A stretch of 64,000 nt of DNA from Cladopsammia gracilis (GCA_022457155.1 JAJGOT010000091.1:1301501-1365500); one strand, 5' to 3'; shown: positions 11,261 through 20,477, counted from the stretch's first letter. Numbers and translations: made by a program. Notes: generated from the sequence alone by a model not told the origin.

Positions 11261-12232
11261 TCAAAATAAAAGGTCCCTCAGTTCTGTGCATTCGTCACGA
11301 GAGTTTATTTTGGGTTTTTTGTTTCGAATATGTGCAGCCTCTAAGAGTCTTAGATTTACGGGGTCGTTGTTTCGGCCGATGATCTTGACAGAAAAACATG
11401 TGCGGCCACGTTGGCAGTCCTGCAGGTGCCTGTAGAAGGATGATGAATCAGAGTTAAGATGTTCTCTGACTCTGTCATGCAGCGGTCTAATGCTGCTGCC
11501 AATGTAAGTCAGTTTACATTCTTCGCACTCGAGTTGGTAGACTGTGTTTTTGGTGAGGCACAAATTGTTTTCCCCGCGGATGAGACAACCGTTTCTAGTG
11601 CATTGTTGTTTGGCTGGTTTGGATTTCAATACTTGTCTTAGCGTAGTTGACTTGTGTGCTAGCCGGACGGGGAGGTTTTCTTTCTTGAAGATCCGGCGTA
11701 TTCTATGGTTAAGGTCGTCATTGATAAATGGTATTCTGAAGTAAAGGTACTCTTCATTGGCATTGTTAGTCTGATGTTGCCGATGTGCGTTTACAGGTTG
11801 TATGTACGTTTCCCTGATAGTTTCATTTGAGTACCCGTTGAGGGACAGGACGTTATCGAATTCGGTGTTGTGTGCGATTCTTGCATCTGAGGTGGTGCAG
11901 CGTTGGTTTATGCGCCGTCTCTCGTTGATTATGAAGTGGCGCTTGCACTTGCTTGGTAGGGCTGATTGATGATGTACAAACATCGGTTTTTTTGCGCTCT
12001 TTTTGTAGAATTCAAATGAGTGCGCACCCTGGTTGGTTATAGTGACCGACACGTCCAGTAGAGACAGGGTGTGTCCATTGGGCGTGGCGGTGGGCTTTTC
12101 GATTTCGAACTCAATTTTGTCATGCTGGGCATTCATTAGTTGTTGGAACCCCATCGCTTGTTCTTCGTTGGTCGTCTGAAAGTAGACATCATCTACGTAC
12201 CGGCGGTAGTTATAGATAGACCTTGCGGAGGC
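11261..12232 (-). pseudogene. Penelope-like element, 5'-truncated RT plus GIY-YIG endonuclease (left copy)
   Basis: Mirror image of the right copy. The 297-codon part downstream of its first Met (12154) translates to exactly the same protein, including the GIY-YIG region and the C-terminal TELRDLLF. The catalytic YVDD is at 12188-12199 on this strand. The truncation point is the same to the base as in the right copy, because both end at the 17-nt centre of the palindrome. Identity of both reading frames and of the antisense frames implies little or no divergence between the arms. Confidence 0.93.
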
Positions 12233-12251
12233 TAAAGCTATAGGATTTTGA

Positions 12252-13223
12252 GCCTCCGCAAGGTCTATCTATAACTACCGCCGGTACGTAGATGATGTCT
12301 ACTTTCAGACGACCAACGAAGAACAAGCGATGGGGTTCCAACAACTAATGAATGCCCAGCATGACAAAATTGAGTTCGAAATCGAAAAGCCCACCGCCAC
12401 GCCCAATGGACACACCCTGTCTCTACTGGACGTGTCGGTCACTATAACCAACCAGGGTGCGCACTCATTTGAATTCTACAAAAAGAGCGCAAAAAAACCG
12501 ATGTTTGTACATCATCAATCAGCCCTACCAAGCAAGTGCAAGCGCCACTTCATAATCAACGAGAGACGGCGCATAAACCAACGCTGCACCACCTCAGATG
12601 CAAGAATCGCACACAACACCGAATTCGATAACGTCCTGTCCCTCAACGGGTACTCAAATGAAACTATCAGGGAAACGTACATACAACCTGTAAACGCACA
12701 TCGGCAACATCAGACTAACAATGCCAATGAAGAGTACCTTTACTTCAGAATACCATTTATCAATGACGACCTTAACCATAGAATACGCCGGATCTTCAAG
12801 AAAGAAAACCTCCCCGTCCGGCTAGCACACAAGTCAACTACGCTAAGACAAGTATTGAAATCCAAACCAGCCAAACAACAATGCACTAGAAACGGTTGTC
12901 TCATCCGCGGGGAAAACAATTTGTGCCTCACCAAAAACACAGTCTACCAACTCGAGTGCGAAGAATGTAAACTGACTTACATTGGCAGCAGCATTAGACC
13001 GCTGCATGACAGAGTCAGAGAACATCTTAACTCTGATTCATCATCCTTCTACAGGCACCTGCAGGACTGCCAACGTGGCCGCACATGTTTTTCTGTCAAG
13101 ATCATCGGCCGAAACAACGACCCCGTAAATCTAAGACTCTTAGAGGCTGCACATATTCGAAACAAAAAACCCAAAATAAACTCTCGTGACGAATGCACAG
13201 AACTGAGGGACCTTTTATTTTGA
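12252..13223 (+). pseudogene. Penelope-like element, 5'-truncated RT plus GIY-YIG endonuclease (right copy)
   Basis: The open frame starts inside the reverse transcriptase palm: RRYVDDVYFQT puts the catalytic YVDD at 12285-12296, so the fingers and most of the palm are missing. It continues through the thumb, then the Cys-rich linker CTRNGCLIRGENNLC and the GIY-YIG-type nuclease signature TVYQLECEECKLTYIGSS with downstream Arg and His (RPLHDRVREH), and ends KINSRDECTELRDLLF-stop. RT joined to GIY-YIG is the defining architecture of Penelope-like retroelements with endonuclease. The first Met lies at 12330 but is unlikely to be a biological start. The frame has no stops; the copy is dead only by 5' truncation. 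It is mirrored exactly by the copy at 11261-12232, and a hammerhead-like motif follows at 13349-13390. Confidence 0.93.
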
Positions 13224-13348
13224 ATATTTTATTTTGAATCTTTTGTCAGTCTGAATTCTTTGTTTAAGTGTTTTTGTTTTTGTTTAGGTGTTACATCATA
13301 ATCCACGCTAGTCTTTATATTGCTTCGCATTTATGTAAATTCTTTCAG

Positions 13349-13390
13349 TTTTCTCCTGACGATGTCGGTGTCCGACGAAAGCTTGAGAGT
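13349..13390 (+). ncRNA. Hammerhead-ribozyme-like motif of the Penelope-like element
   Basis: Core CTGACGA at 13356-13362, stem II GTCGG/CCGAC closing a TGT loop, then GAAA at 13377-13380. TCTC just before the core can pair with GAGA just after GCTT as stem I. The stem III segment AAGCTT is a short palindrome, too small to fold alone but able to pair between two copies. Penelope-like elements are known to carry minimal hammerhead motifs with very short stem III in their flanking repeats, and position 3' of the endonuclease ORF fits. The predicted cleavage is after 13384. Activity is not shown. Confidence 0.65.
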
Positions 13391-13502
13391 AAAAACATAC
13401 AATCACAGTAGCGTATGGCCTATTATCATTATTTTATTTCATTGCAACACGATGCTACTGAAAGACAACTTCATTACTTTACAAATTTTTCTCAGGTTTG
13501 CA

Positions 13503-13610
13503 TCGCGGGTCGGTTCTGTCATACTCGCAAAATTGAACGTACAAAAGTGTTTCCATTGAAAGGATAAGTAAGTTAAAATGATAGGCTATTTAGTAACATA
13601 CAAGTTTTTC
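13503..13610. repeat. Right direct repeat flanking the Penelope-like palindrome
   Basis: Partner of 10933-11040. It is preceded by another short copy of the ACAAATTTTTCTCAGGTTTGC junction at 13480-13502 and followed by CAAGTTTTTCTCAGGTTTGC, so the same junction sequence occurs twice here, which favours a pre-existing tandem repeat of about 125 bp. Confidence 0.7.
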
Positions 13611-13867
13611 TCAGGTTTGCATTCCTTTCGTGGAAATTCTACATGCCCGTTTTAGCAAACCAGAAAAATGGGTATATCGCAACAAAAATACAGTAAAACA
13701 ATATATGCACTTTTGTAAGTAGCCATTTCTGCCTGGAGCTATCACAGACCGTAGACGTAGTTTCCCTGTGTCTTTTACACTTTCTCGGAAGTTGTGAACC
13801 GCTGCATTCAGATTTATAATCAGTTTGATTCGCAACTATATGAAAGCGTCTTCCATGCATTTTTCAG

Positions 13868-13977
13868 CCTGAATAACAAGTTGCAAGAAAGTTATTACCA
13901 AAATGAATCAGAACAAAAAAATACCTCGAAAGTGTATTGGCTTGCTACTCAAGGAAGTGTCAAAGAGGTGTTTCCCG
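13868..13977 (+). CDS. Candidate internal exon of an unrecognised gene
   Basis: CATGCATTTTTCAG precedes and TTTCCCG|GTAAGC follows. The frame reads LNNKLQESYYQNESEQKNTS then KVYWLATQGSVKEVFPG. Both splice sites are good, but the exon is short and unassigned. Confidence 0.35.
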
Positions 13978-14881
13978 GTAAGCTCCCATATATCATGCAC
14001 TTAATTGTTCTCTCAACCCATTATTGAACTCCCCTCCCCGCCTCCTAACTACCACTATGGAAATAAAAGATATAAACATGAGTTCATTAATTACTTGCTA
14101 TGTTTTGTTGGTCATGAGGACAAAACAAGACAGAGGGATGTTTCAGTTCTCAAAGGCAACAATCAAATTTGATTTGATTGGAGGGCTAAGTGCAAAACGG
14201 TTCTAGCTATACTATGTACATGTATCTATATCCTAAATAGTTAGACGTTTTGCACTGGCAGCTTTTCTTTCAATAACGTGGCTAACAGTTTTGTGATACT
14301 CTTATGGATTCTTAGTTTTATTGAGATCTTAAATTACACTTTTAATTTGAGTTTGGGTCATCTCTTTGATCTTGCCTAATAGCAAACCTTATATTTATAA
14401 CCATTTAGAATAAACTGTTTTATCCCCATGCGTCGACACTTCCTTTAGGAGCGGCTAAATACATTTTCGTGACAAGTATAAATTAATTTGGTAAAAACCC
14501 GTGGTTTGCACCAACAGCTTTCAACCTTGGATGGTTGAACTCGTTATTTGAGCTGATTATAAATGCAAAAAAATCTCACTCGAGAATATAGATATGTCTT
14601 AGATGACGTTATCAGAAGAAATTGTGATTTAATTTAATTATCACTCTGGTCTGTCGATAACGTCAGGTGTGGTCACTTACAGGGCTATTAAGTATTAAGT
14701 CTTTCAATGCATTGAGCATGTTTTCATTCGAAAGTCTAAGTAGAAATTAAAAGAAAAAATTCAACAAGGTGATTGTGAAGAAAATAGAATTAAGAACAAT
14801 CGATCAGTACTATAGATATAGTTAATGGCGAATAAAATAAATTTTTTGGCTTGTTGTACTTCTTTTACTTTATAGGAACGT
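13978..14881. other. No recognisable feature
   Basis: AT-rich sequence without convincing exon, repeat or inverted structure. The same is true of 375-1190, 1360-3167, 6500-7090, 22690-23380, 23770-25860 (apart from the short copy at 24355), 36000-37180, 44640-45110, 45400-46140, 46260-47590, 48800-50290, 53330-54480, 56700-57370 and 57900-58780, where I see at most faint repeat fragments. Confidence 0.5.
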
Positions 14882-15444
14882 TTAAAGTGCCTATCACCCC
14901 GAGAAAGTTATTTTCAGAATAAATTCTATGTACATTGAACAGTTGAATGGTAAAATATTTCTTGTTTAGAACGTCGCGTTTGTGAGTTATAGATATTTGA
15001 ATTTACAAAATGCTAATTAGATGACGTCACCTTGGGAATTTGCCATTATTTCTACGCCAATAGCCCAATTTCGTTATATTAAAATTCAACTTGAAACAAA
15101 AGACATCACTACGAGGCTTAGGGGAATGACAGTAGGGATTTATATGGTTTATTCCCCTCGTAGTGATGTCTTTTGTTTCAAGTTGAATTTTAATATATCG
15201 AAATTGGGCTATTTACAATGCGCAGTTTTCAGCTTGAGAATAATTAATTTGATAAATACTAAAAATAAACTGTGGATAGTCAATTGATTTGTAAAATATA
15301 TTACTTGTAGGTGAAAATAAGTAGTTGTATAATGAATGATACCCTTTCATGACGTTCAAAACAAGAAATATTTCACCATTCAACTATTCAATGTACATAG
15401 AGTTGATTCTGAAAATAACTTTCCAGGGGTGATAGGCACTTTAA
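14882..15444. mobile_element. 563-bp terminal-inverted-repeat element with another fold-back inside
   Basis: TTAAAGTGCCTATCACCCC at the left pairs with GGGGTGATAGGCACTTTAA at the right, and pairing continues for about 100 bp (AAGTTATTTTCAGAATAAA..., TGTACATTGAACAGTTGAAT...) with mismatches. The centre holds the fold-back at 15059-15213. No protein is encoded. Confidence 0.85.
15059..15213. mobile_element. Fold-back MITE (family B, copy 1), nested
   Basis: Arms of about 65-70 bp: AATAGCCCAATTTCGTTATA... pairs with ...TATATCGAAATTGGGCTATT. Arm content (CATCACTACGAGGCTTAGGG) is related to the element at 23389-23556. Confidence 0.85.
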
Positions 15445-15562
15445 TGCGAAGTATTATTCAATAAGGCAATTTTCACTGGAGTGTCGTAATCACTGACCAA
15501 TCAGTAATCCAAAATCAAAGCAGTCACGAGACTTTCGACGCTCCATTGAAAACTGCTCTAAC

Positions 15563-15724
15563 ACACCTTATTAATAAATGGCGGCCGATTTATTTTTCTT
15601 TTATACTGGCCTCAGTAGCGCGTGCAAAATTCAAAAGAATTTTTACTCTAAAATGAGGCCAGTGAGGCAAATTAACATAACTATAAAAGAATAATAAATA
15701 GGCCGCCATTTATGAATGAGGGGT
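15563..15724. mobile_element. Fold-back MITE (family A, copy 2)
   Basis: ACACCTTATTAATAAATGGC pairs with GCCATTTATGAATGAGGGGT. The interior shares AAAAGAATTTTTACTCTAAAATGAGGC with the other copies. Confidence 0.85.
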
Positions 15725-15837
15725 ATAAGTATGACGAAAATAAAGGCAGTTCGTTTTCAAGCCTCACTTGTGTTTCTTTGTCATCTATAGACCTCATTCA
15801 TACATGGCAGCCGATTTATTATTCTTTTATCTTAGAG

Positions 15838-15974
15838 TGGTTTTACTTAACTCGTGAAACACTTCCTAACAATTAGTGTGTGATAGTCAAAATTAAACAA
15901 AAGAAAACAATGGAATTAAAGTCTAACTGGTTCGCCAGTATTCTACGTACTATTTCACTGGTTAAGTAAAACAG
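15838..15974. mobile_element. Fold-back element nested in family A copy 3
   Basis: TGGTTTTACTTAACTCGTGAAA pairs with TTTCACTGGTTAAGTAAAAC with one mismatch; about 137 bp, no ORF. Confidence 0.75.
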
Positions 15975-16130
15975 ACCTTATTAGCTTAGGCGTATTTGTT
16001 TACCCATTAAAGACCACGTGTCATTCCCCTGGGTATTATTTCTTTCTTTTCCGTTAACGCTTGGGACAAAGAATTTAACTCCCAAGAGGTTTGTATTGGG
16101 TAAACATTACGCCCAAGCGAATAAGGTCTA
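15973..16130. mobile_element. Second fold-back element nested in family A copy 3
   Basis: GACCTTATTAGCTTAGGCGT...GTTTACCCA pairs with TGGGTAAAC...ACGCCCAAGCGAATAAGGTC. Its tips match the AAGGTCTA end of family A, so it may be a related element inserted by preference. Confidence 0.75.
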
Positions 16131-16461
16131 TTAAAGACTCCAACGCTAGCCACGTTAGCACGTGCAAAGTTAAAAAGAATTTTTGCTCTAAAATGAGGCT
16201 AGTTGGGCTGATCAGCATGAATACAAAAAATAATCTATTGGCCGCCATTTATGAATAAGGTCTATAGTAAAGCATAACACTCAGTACATGCACGTAAGAT
16301 GCAAACATTTCTTGAAATGTATAACATTTATCTGGAGGTTTTGTTATTAATTTAAAAAATAAAAAGGCATGCTTAAAAATAATGTCCACTTCTGTTGACT
16401 AACACTATTAGTGCACTGAAACTATTAGCAAGGAAAATGAGCATCTTCCAACACATTGGTT

Positions 16462-18165
16462 TCATAGAACAAGTACCTTGGTATTGTCATGCCCTTCTTC
16501 AGTTAAGCATACAGCAATGTGACCATCCATGGTCACTGTAATTTTTCCTAAGCCAAACAATCCAACTACTGGCAAAAGAATTCTTCGTACGAACTCGCCA
16601 TCTTTGGTGAATATTGCCACTATCGGGCGGCGTGTCTCACGTTCCTGACCTCCGAGGACGACATGTTCACCTGTCTGATGGCATGAGATTGAATAATAGT
16701 AATCCTTAATGTTAATGTGAAATTTGGAAAGCTGTTGTCCCTCCACAGTGAAAGACTGGACAGAGGAATCGTTTCTGTCCATTATCATGACGCGGTCGTC
16801 ATTAGCAGCAGTGATATCTGTTGCATACGCAAACATCCCTTCACCAAAAGTACATACAAATCGTCCTTCATGCTCGTATACATCAACCACGTCTTTTTTG
16901 CCCTCTGATTTCCTCAACACCATCACTTTACTAACTGTCAATTTGATCCAGCCCCAGTCCCCTCTCCTCACAGGGAACTTCAGTTGCAGGTCAGCTGTCC
17001 TGTCGTTATATACCCGCACTTCCCACTGTTTTTCTTCACCGACCAGTACATATACATTGTTTAACATGTCAGAGGCGACATCAAAAACATCTAACTTTGC
17101 ATTGGTGTCATCAGTTGGAATATTAAAGCTGAGAAGAAAATTCCCGTTGCTTCTATACACCTTCACAGCCTTATCCCGGTCTGCAACAAGGAAGTGCCCG
17201 TGAGTGTTTGTAGCGATACCCCACGCCGGGAACTTCAGCTTGTGCTCCTTTTCACCCTCTTGACCAAATGACCATGGTACACAGCAGCGCTCAATACCAA
17301 CATTGCGCAGTGCGTTTGCAACTCTTTCGTCACGCAGAGGGTCAACTTTGTCTTCTCCGGTGTCAACAAACGGCCATGCCCAGACATGTACGTCTTTACC
17401 GGCTGTTTGCGTGGCATCGTAGATAGCGCGATTTACCTGGCTAACAGTGGAAATAATTTCCATTCGTTCATCTTTACCAAACCGGCCCCTGACATTTAAG
17501 CCTTTCTGAAACTCGACTTTGAAGCTGTTCTGAACAGCTGGCAGAGAGTGGAGTTTTTGAAGGCATTGTTCGCACTCTGGTAATGCATTCTCCAATGCAT
17601 CCTTAATAGAAAAAGATGACAAGTCGCCTACGGTTGCCATTGTCTCTACAGCTGACTCTAACATTGTCGCGATGACACGATATCGAATGGCTGTGATGCG
17701 ATCAAGCGTGGCGAGAGCTCCATTGTTTGAGGCATCTGTTGTTCTTTCGCGAGCCATTTTGAATCTCTCTTTTGCTTGAAAAAGCGCACTTCTAGTTCTT
17801 TTGTCTAACTCAGTCAGTTCTATGTTTCTCATTCCAGCGGCGAGGGCAACTGTTGTCTCCGTTGTCACTGCGATATCTTCCGCATCACTGCGTTTTGCAT
17901 CGATTGCTTTATACAGATACCTGAGACCCACTTCAAAGCAATCTACAGCAGCCAGAAGATCCTTTCTTGATAATCCGTCCAATTTCGACTTAATTTCTTC
18001 CATCTCACGTACGATCAAGACTCGGAGTTTCTGATCTGTCACATCGCCTTCCTTTAGCCTTTCTGCCGTTGCATCTCTGCCTTTGTTCAGAAGCAAGCCG
18101 ATAGTGGCTTTAAAAATGGCTGTTATAATCGAAGTCATGTTTTTCTGTGTATAGAGGGAGGGCAT
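16462..18165 (-). CDS. One-exon protein: N-terminal helical region plus C-terminal NHL-like beta-propeller
   Basis: An uninterrupted 567-codon frame. Residues about 10-290 are predicted helical by composition, with repeated amphipathic segments (EMEEIKSKLDGLSRKDLLAA near 76-95; ELDKRTRSALFQAKERFKMA) and a Cys pair in PECEQCLQKL. Residues about 310-567 show repeated blade-like units of the NHL/six-bladed propeller type: KFPAWGIATNTHGHFLVADR, then DVASDMLNNVYVLVG, YATDITAANDDRVMIMDR and KITVTMDGHIAVCLTEEG. I do not recognise a catalytic site, signal peptide or membrane span. Met10 (18138) is an equally good start; the bases just above it resemble a 3' splice site, so a 5' UTR exon is possible. 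I recall similar helical-plus-propeller proteins as an expanded family in cnidarians, but I cannot name a function. An intact frame amid transposon debris suggests it is under selection or recently duplicated. The top of the gene abuts an AAACCG-rich repeat at 18171-18265. Confidence 0.85.
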   Translation of the reverse strand: MPSLYTQKNMTSIITAIFKATIGLLLNKGRDATAERLKEGDVTDQKLRVLIVREMEEIKSKLDGLSRKDLLAAVDCFEVGLRYLYKAIDAKRSDAEDIAVTTETTVALAAGMRNIELTELDKRTRSALFQAKERFKMARERTTDASNNGALATLDRITAIRYRVIATMLESAVETMATVGDLSSFSIKDALENALPECEQCLQKLHSLPAVQNSFKVEFQKGLNVRGRFGKDERMEIISTVSQVNRAIYDATQTAGKDVHVWAWPFVDTGEDKVDPLRDERVANALRNVGIERCCVPWSFGQEGEKEHKLKFPAWGIATNTHGHFLVADRDKAVKVYRSNGNFLLSFNIPTDDTNAKLDVFDVASDMLNNVYVLVGEEKQWEVRVYNDRTADLQLKFPVRRGDWGWIKLTVSKVMVLRKSEGKKDVVDVYEHEGRFVCTFGEGMFAYATDITAANDDRVMIMDRNDSSVQSFTVEGQQLSKFHINIKDYYYSISCHQTGEHVVLGGQERETRRPIVAIFTKDGEFVRRILLPVVGLFGLGKITVTMDGHIAVCLTEEGHDNTKVLVL

Positions 18166-18170
18166 TAGGG

Positions 18171-18265
18171 CCTATTAGAAACCGGAAAACCCTTAAAACT
18201 TTCCATGAAAACCGAAAAACCGCAATAAAAATCGCTCAAAACCGAAAAACCGCCAAACATAATGA
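18171..18265. repeat. AAACCGAAAAACCG simple repeat (segment 1)
   Basis: Words such as GAAAACCGAAAAACCGC recur. Similar segments at 19940-20045 and 21195-21280 suggest one repeat split by insertions; the first abuts the top of the propeller gene. Confidence 0.65.
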
Positions 18266-19112
18266 ACAAAATATCAAATTCACAAACCTTAAAGGGACAC
18301 TGTCACGGACTCGCATGCGCAGACCAGGCTCACTTCCGGTCTATTTGAAAACATTTGGCCGCAATATTATTATGGCCATGAATCTTGGAATCGGTGGCAG
18401 AAAATGCTCATTTTCAGCGTAATATGCGATGATTAAAAAAAGAAACAGACATGTTTTATGGTGGAAGGGAAATAGTTCTTTAACTCTGGCCGAAAAAATC
18501 GCCGATCGCATAGATTTTTGGGACGCAAGTTGCCTCAAAGTGGAAGTCGGTTTCAAACCGAGTGTTTTGCTTTGACTCCGTCTTATGAAGGGAAAACAGT
18601 GGCGACAATGAAACCGAAAACGGCTAGAAAAACCCCAATGGACAAAAGAATACGCCATAGCTGAGTTTAATAGTGTCGCTTTATCGAATAAATGTCTTAA
18701 TTTTGCTTTATTTAGCGTTCGAAATCTACGTTATTTTTTGCCCCCACGTTTTATAAAGCGCTCAAATTTTTAACGGCCGCCGTGTAATACCGCTTTCAAT
18801 ACCGCTTTCATTGAAGGGTCACGTCCCGACACACGCATAGCTAATAATTTAAAATTCTTTGCTTTCTCGTGACGTGAGTAATATTCCAGTCTTCGAGCGA
18901 TAACAACGTGATAACAAGTGTGCCGCGAAGACTAAATCGAGCAAATTTCGTAGCCTGCGATGAATTTCGCTTCATGCCATAACTTAGAAATTGTATCTTC
19001 GAAATAACCGAAACACGTTTCTTTCAACGCTCTTTTCGGCGTACCAAATATCATTTTCCGTCCCGAGTTTCTTCGTTTTCCACCGTGCCCGCATGGTGCC
19101 CGCCGCCGCTGA

Positions 19113-19612
19113 TTTCCCTTTCGTAAACGGTCGATGCCATTTTTAACGGTCGATGCCATTATTAGCAAACGGTCGATGCCATTTTTAACGGTCGATGCCA
19201 TCATTAGCATTCATTAGTAACCAAGCCTTTTGTAATGGTCGATGCTATTTCTCTCTAGTTTATGCCTGGATTGGGACGAAAATAGGCTATCATTATTAGA
19301 TCAAATTGGGCCTAGGTAAAGCGATTATTAGATCTAAGCTAGATTCACGGTTAGGTAAGATTTAGGGTTAGGGTGACCCGTTATTGATATATATTAAGAA
19401 AATCACCTTTTATAATTAAATTTTTCTTGGGTTTGCCGGATCAACCCAGTGGTCTAGTGGTAAGAGAGAGATGTTAGCATGCAGAGGTTCCGGGTTCGAT
19501 TCCAGGTAATTATATTACATTTTTCTTTTTCTGATAGAAAAAATAATTCTAAAATTGGTGAAAATTTTTCTAAGTGTCGCTAAAATGGCAACGACCGTTT
19601 ACGAAAGGGAAA
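19113..19612. mobile_element. 500-bp TIR element with iterated subterminal motif, nested
   Basis: TTTCCCTTTCGTAAACGGTC pairs with GACCGTTTACGAAAGGGAAA. Inside the left end CGGTCGATGCCATT occurs four times (19128-19205) and once more, degenerate, near 19237, like arrayed transposase-binding sites. A tRNA-like block lies at 19455-19505. Confidence 0.75.
19455..19507 (+). ncRNA. tRNA-like sequence (pseudogene or SINE head)
   Basis: GTGGTCTAGTGGTAAGAG is a good A box with D-arm character and GGTTCCGGGTTCGATTCC a good B box, 53 nt in all. The T stem has one mismatch and no convincing acceptor stem forms, so this is not called a functional tRNA. Confidence 0.45.
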
Positions 19613-20177
19613 TGCGCCCCGCCGCCACTAGTCGACGCCATTCAAATTGACAGTTCAACAAACTCTTCAAGTTTCGATTCGAGAAACTGACGCATGCGCC
19701 CTCGTGACAGTGTCCCCCTTGATACCACGGCGAAATATAGCTACAGTCGAACCTGTTTATGACGGCCCTGTATGAAGCGGCCACCCCTATTAGCGATCTC
19801 TATAAGCTCACTTCTTTCATTTTAAGATATTGCAATAGAATTAGGTAACAGTTCTACTATCTTTTGTGGGCCACTTTACCGGCAACGTCACCTGGATGGC
19901 ACCTCGCGTGAACCTACACGGTTTGACCGAAGTTAAATTAAAAGGTCTAGAAACTAGAAAGCGAAAAACCAAGACCGACCACTTTTCTTGTTCATAAAAA
20001 CCGAAAACCGGACGTTTAAAAGGGGAAAAAACGAAAACCGCAACAGATACAATCGATCAAATCAAAGGCTCCTGTGAGCCAGCCCCGCGAATAAGAAATG
20101 GTAACGCGAAACGCAATATTGCGGTAAGCTCATGTTTTTATACTGACATGGTTCGATAATTTTTTTTGAAGAACGCA

Positions 20178-20290
20178 AAAAAAAAAAAAAAAAACGTTCG
20201 CGGCGAGATTTGAACTCGAGCCGTCTGACTGCTGTTGACCTGATTGCCAGATCATACACCACGTCACTAGGCCACGAAAACCTACAATAG
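20178..20290 (-). repeat. tRNA-derived SINE head with A-tract
   Basis: On the minus strand TCGTGGCCTAGTGACGTGG (A-box side) and GGCTCGAGTTCAAATCTCGC (B-box side) are separated by a long variable-arm-like region, leucine-tRNA-like in shape. A run of 18 A on the plus strand precedes it. Confidence 0.5.
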
Positions 20291-20477
20291 TTAATTCCAC
20301 GTAGATGTGCAGTAAAACAGGTATTGAAACATTTCAAGTCTGCAGCTCGGTTTTAATTTTGGAATAAAAGACTCGAAATGCGAAACATCTTTAAGCTTAT
20401 TGTTGTTTATATTGCCAAATTTATCTTTTTAACGCGTAACGCAATGTATGGTGAGGAACAGATCCACTGACGACGTA

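Larger units (their letters stand above)
11042..13442. repeat. Near-perfect 2.4-kb palindrome (two 1192-bp arms, 17-nt spacer)
   Basis: Left arm 11042-12233 and right arm 12251-13442 are reverse complements around position 12242; the spacer is 12234-12250. Complementarity breaks abruptly outside 11042/13442. Every position I compared, including all of both ORFs and the ribozyme-like motifs, follows the mirror rule (coordinates sum to 24484). The outer ends lie in non-coding element sequence close to ATTATTTTATTTC. The whole unit sits between two imperfect direct copies of a host-like segment (10933-11040 and 13503-13610). Confidence 0.95.
15788..16264. mobile_element. Fold-back MITE (family A, copy 3) split by two other fold-backs
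   Basis: Left end TAGACCTCATTCATACATGG and right end CCATTTATGAATAAGGTCTA belong to one family A copy. Its body is interrupted at about 15831-16135 by two further palindromic units lying back to back (15838-15974 and 15973-16130). Confidence 0.8.
18294..19716. mobile_element. 1.4-kb TIR element (GGGACACTGTCACG ends) with a nested element
   Basis: GGGACACTGTCACGGACTCG...CATGCGC at the left pairs with GCGCATGCG...CTCGTGACAGTGTCCC at the right. No transposase is visible. The interior contains the unit at 19113-19612. The AAAGGGGCACTGTCATGCCG start of the repeat at 31315 is similar, suggesting a related tip. Confidence 0.75.

Noticed and set aside
11459..11744. Short ORFs antisense to the Penelope-like ORF, mirrored at 12740-13025
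   Set aside because: They are antisense frames of the endonuclease region and exist twice only because of the palindrome.
19455..19507. Functional tRNA gene
   Set aside because: A and B boxes are good but the T stem is mismatched and no acceptor stem forms; called only tRNA-like.
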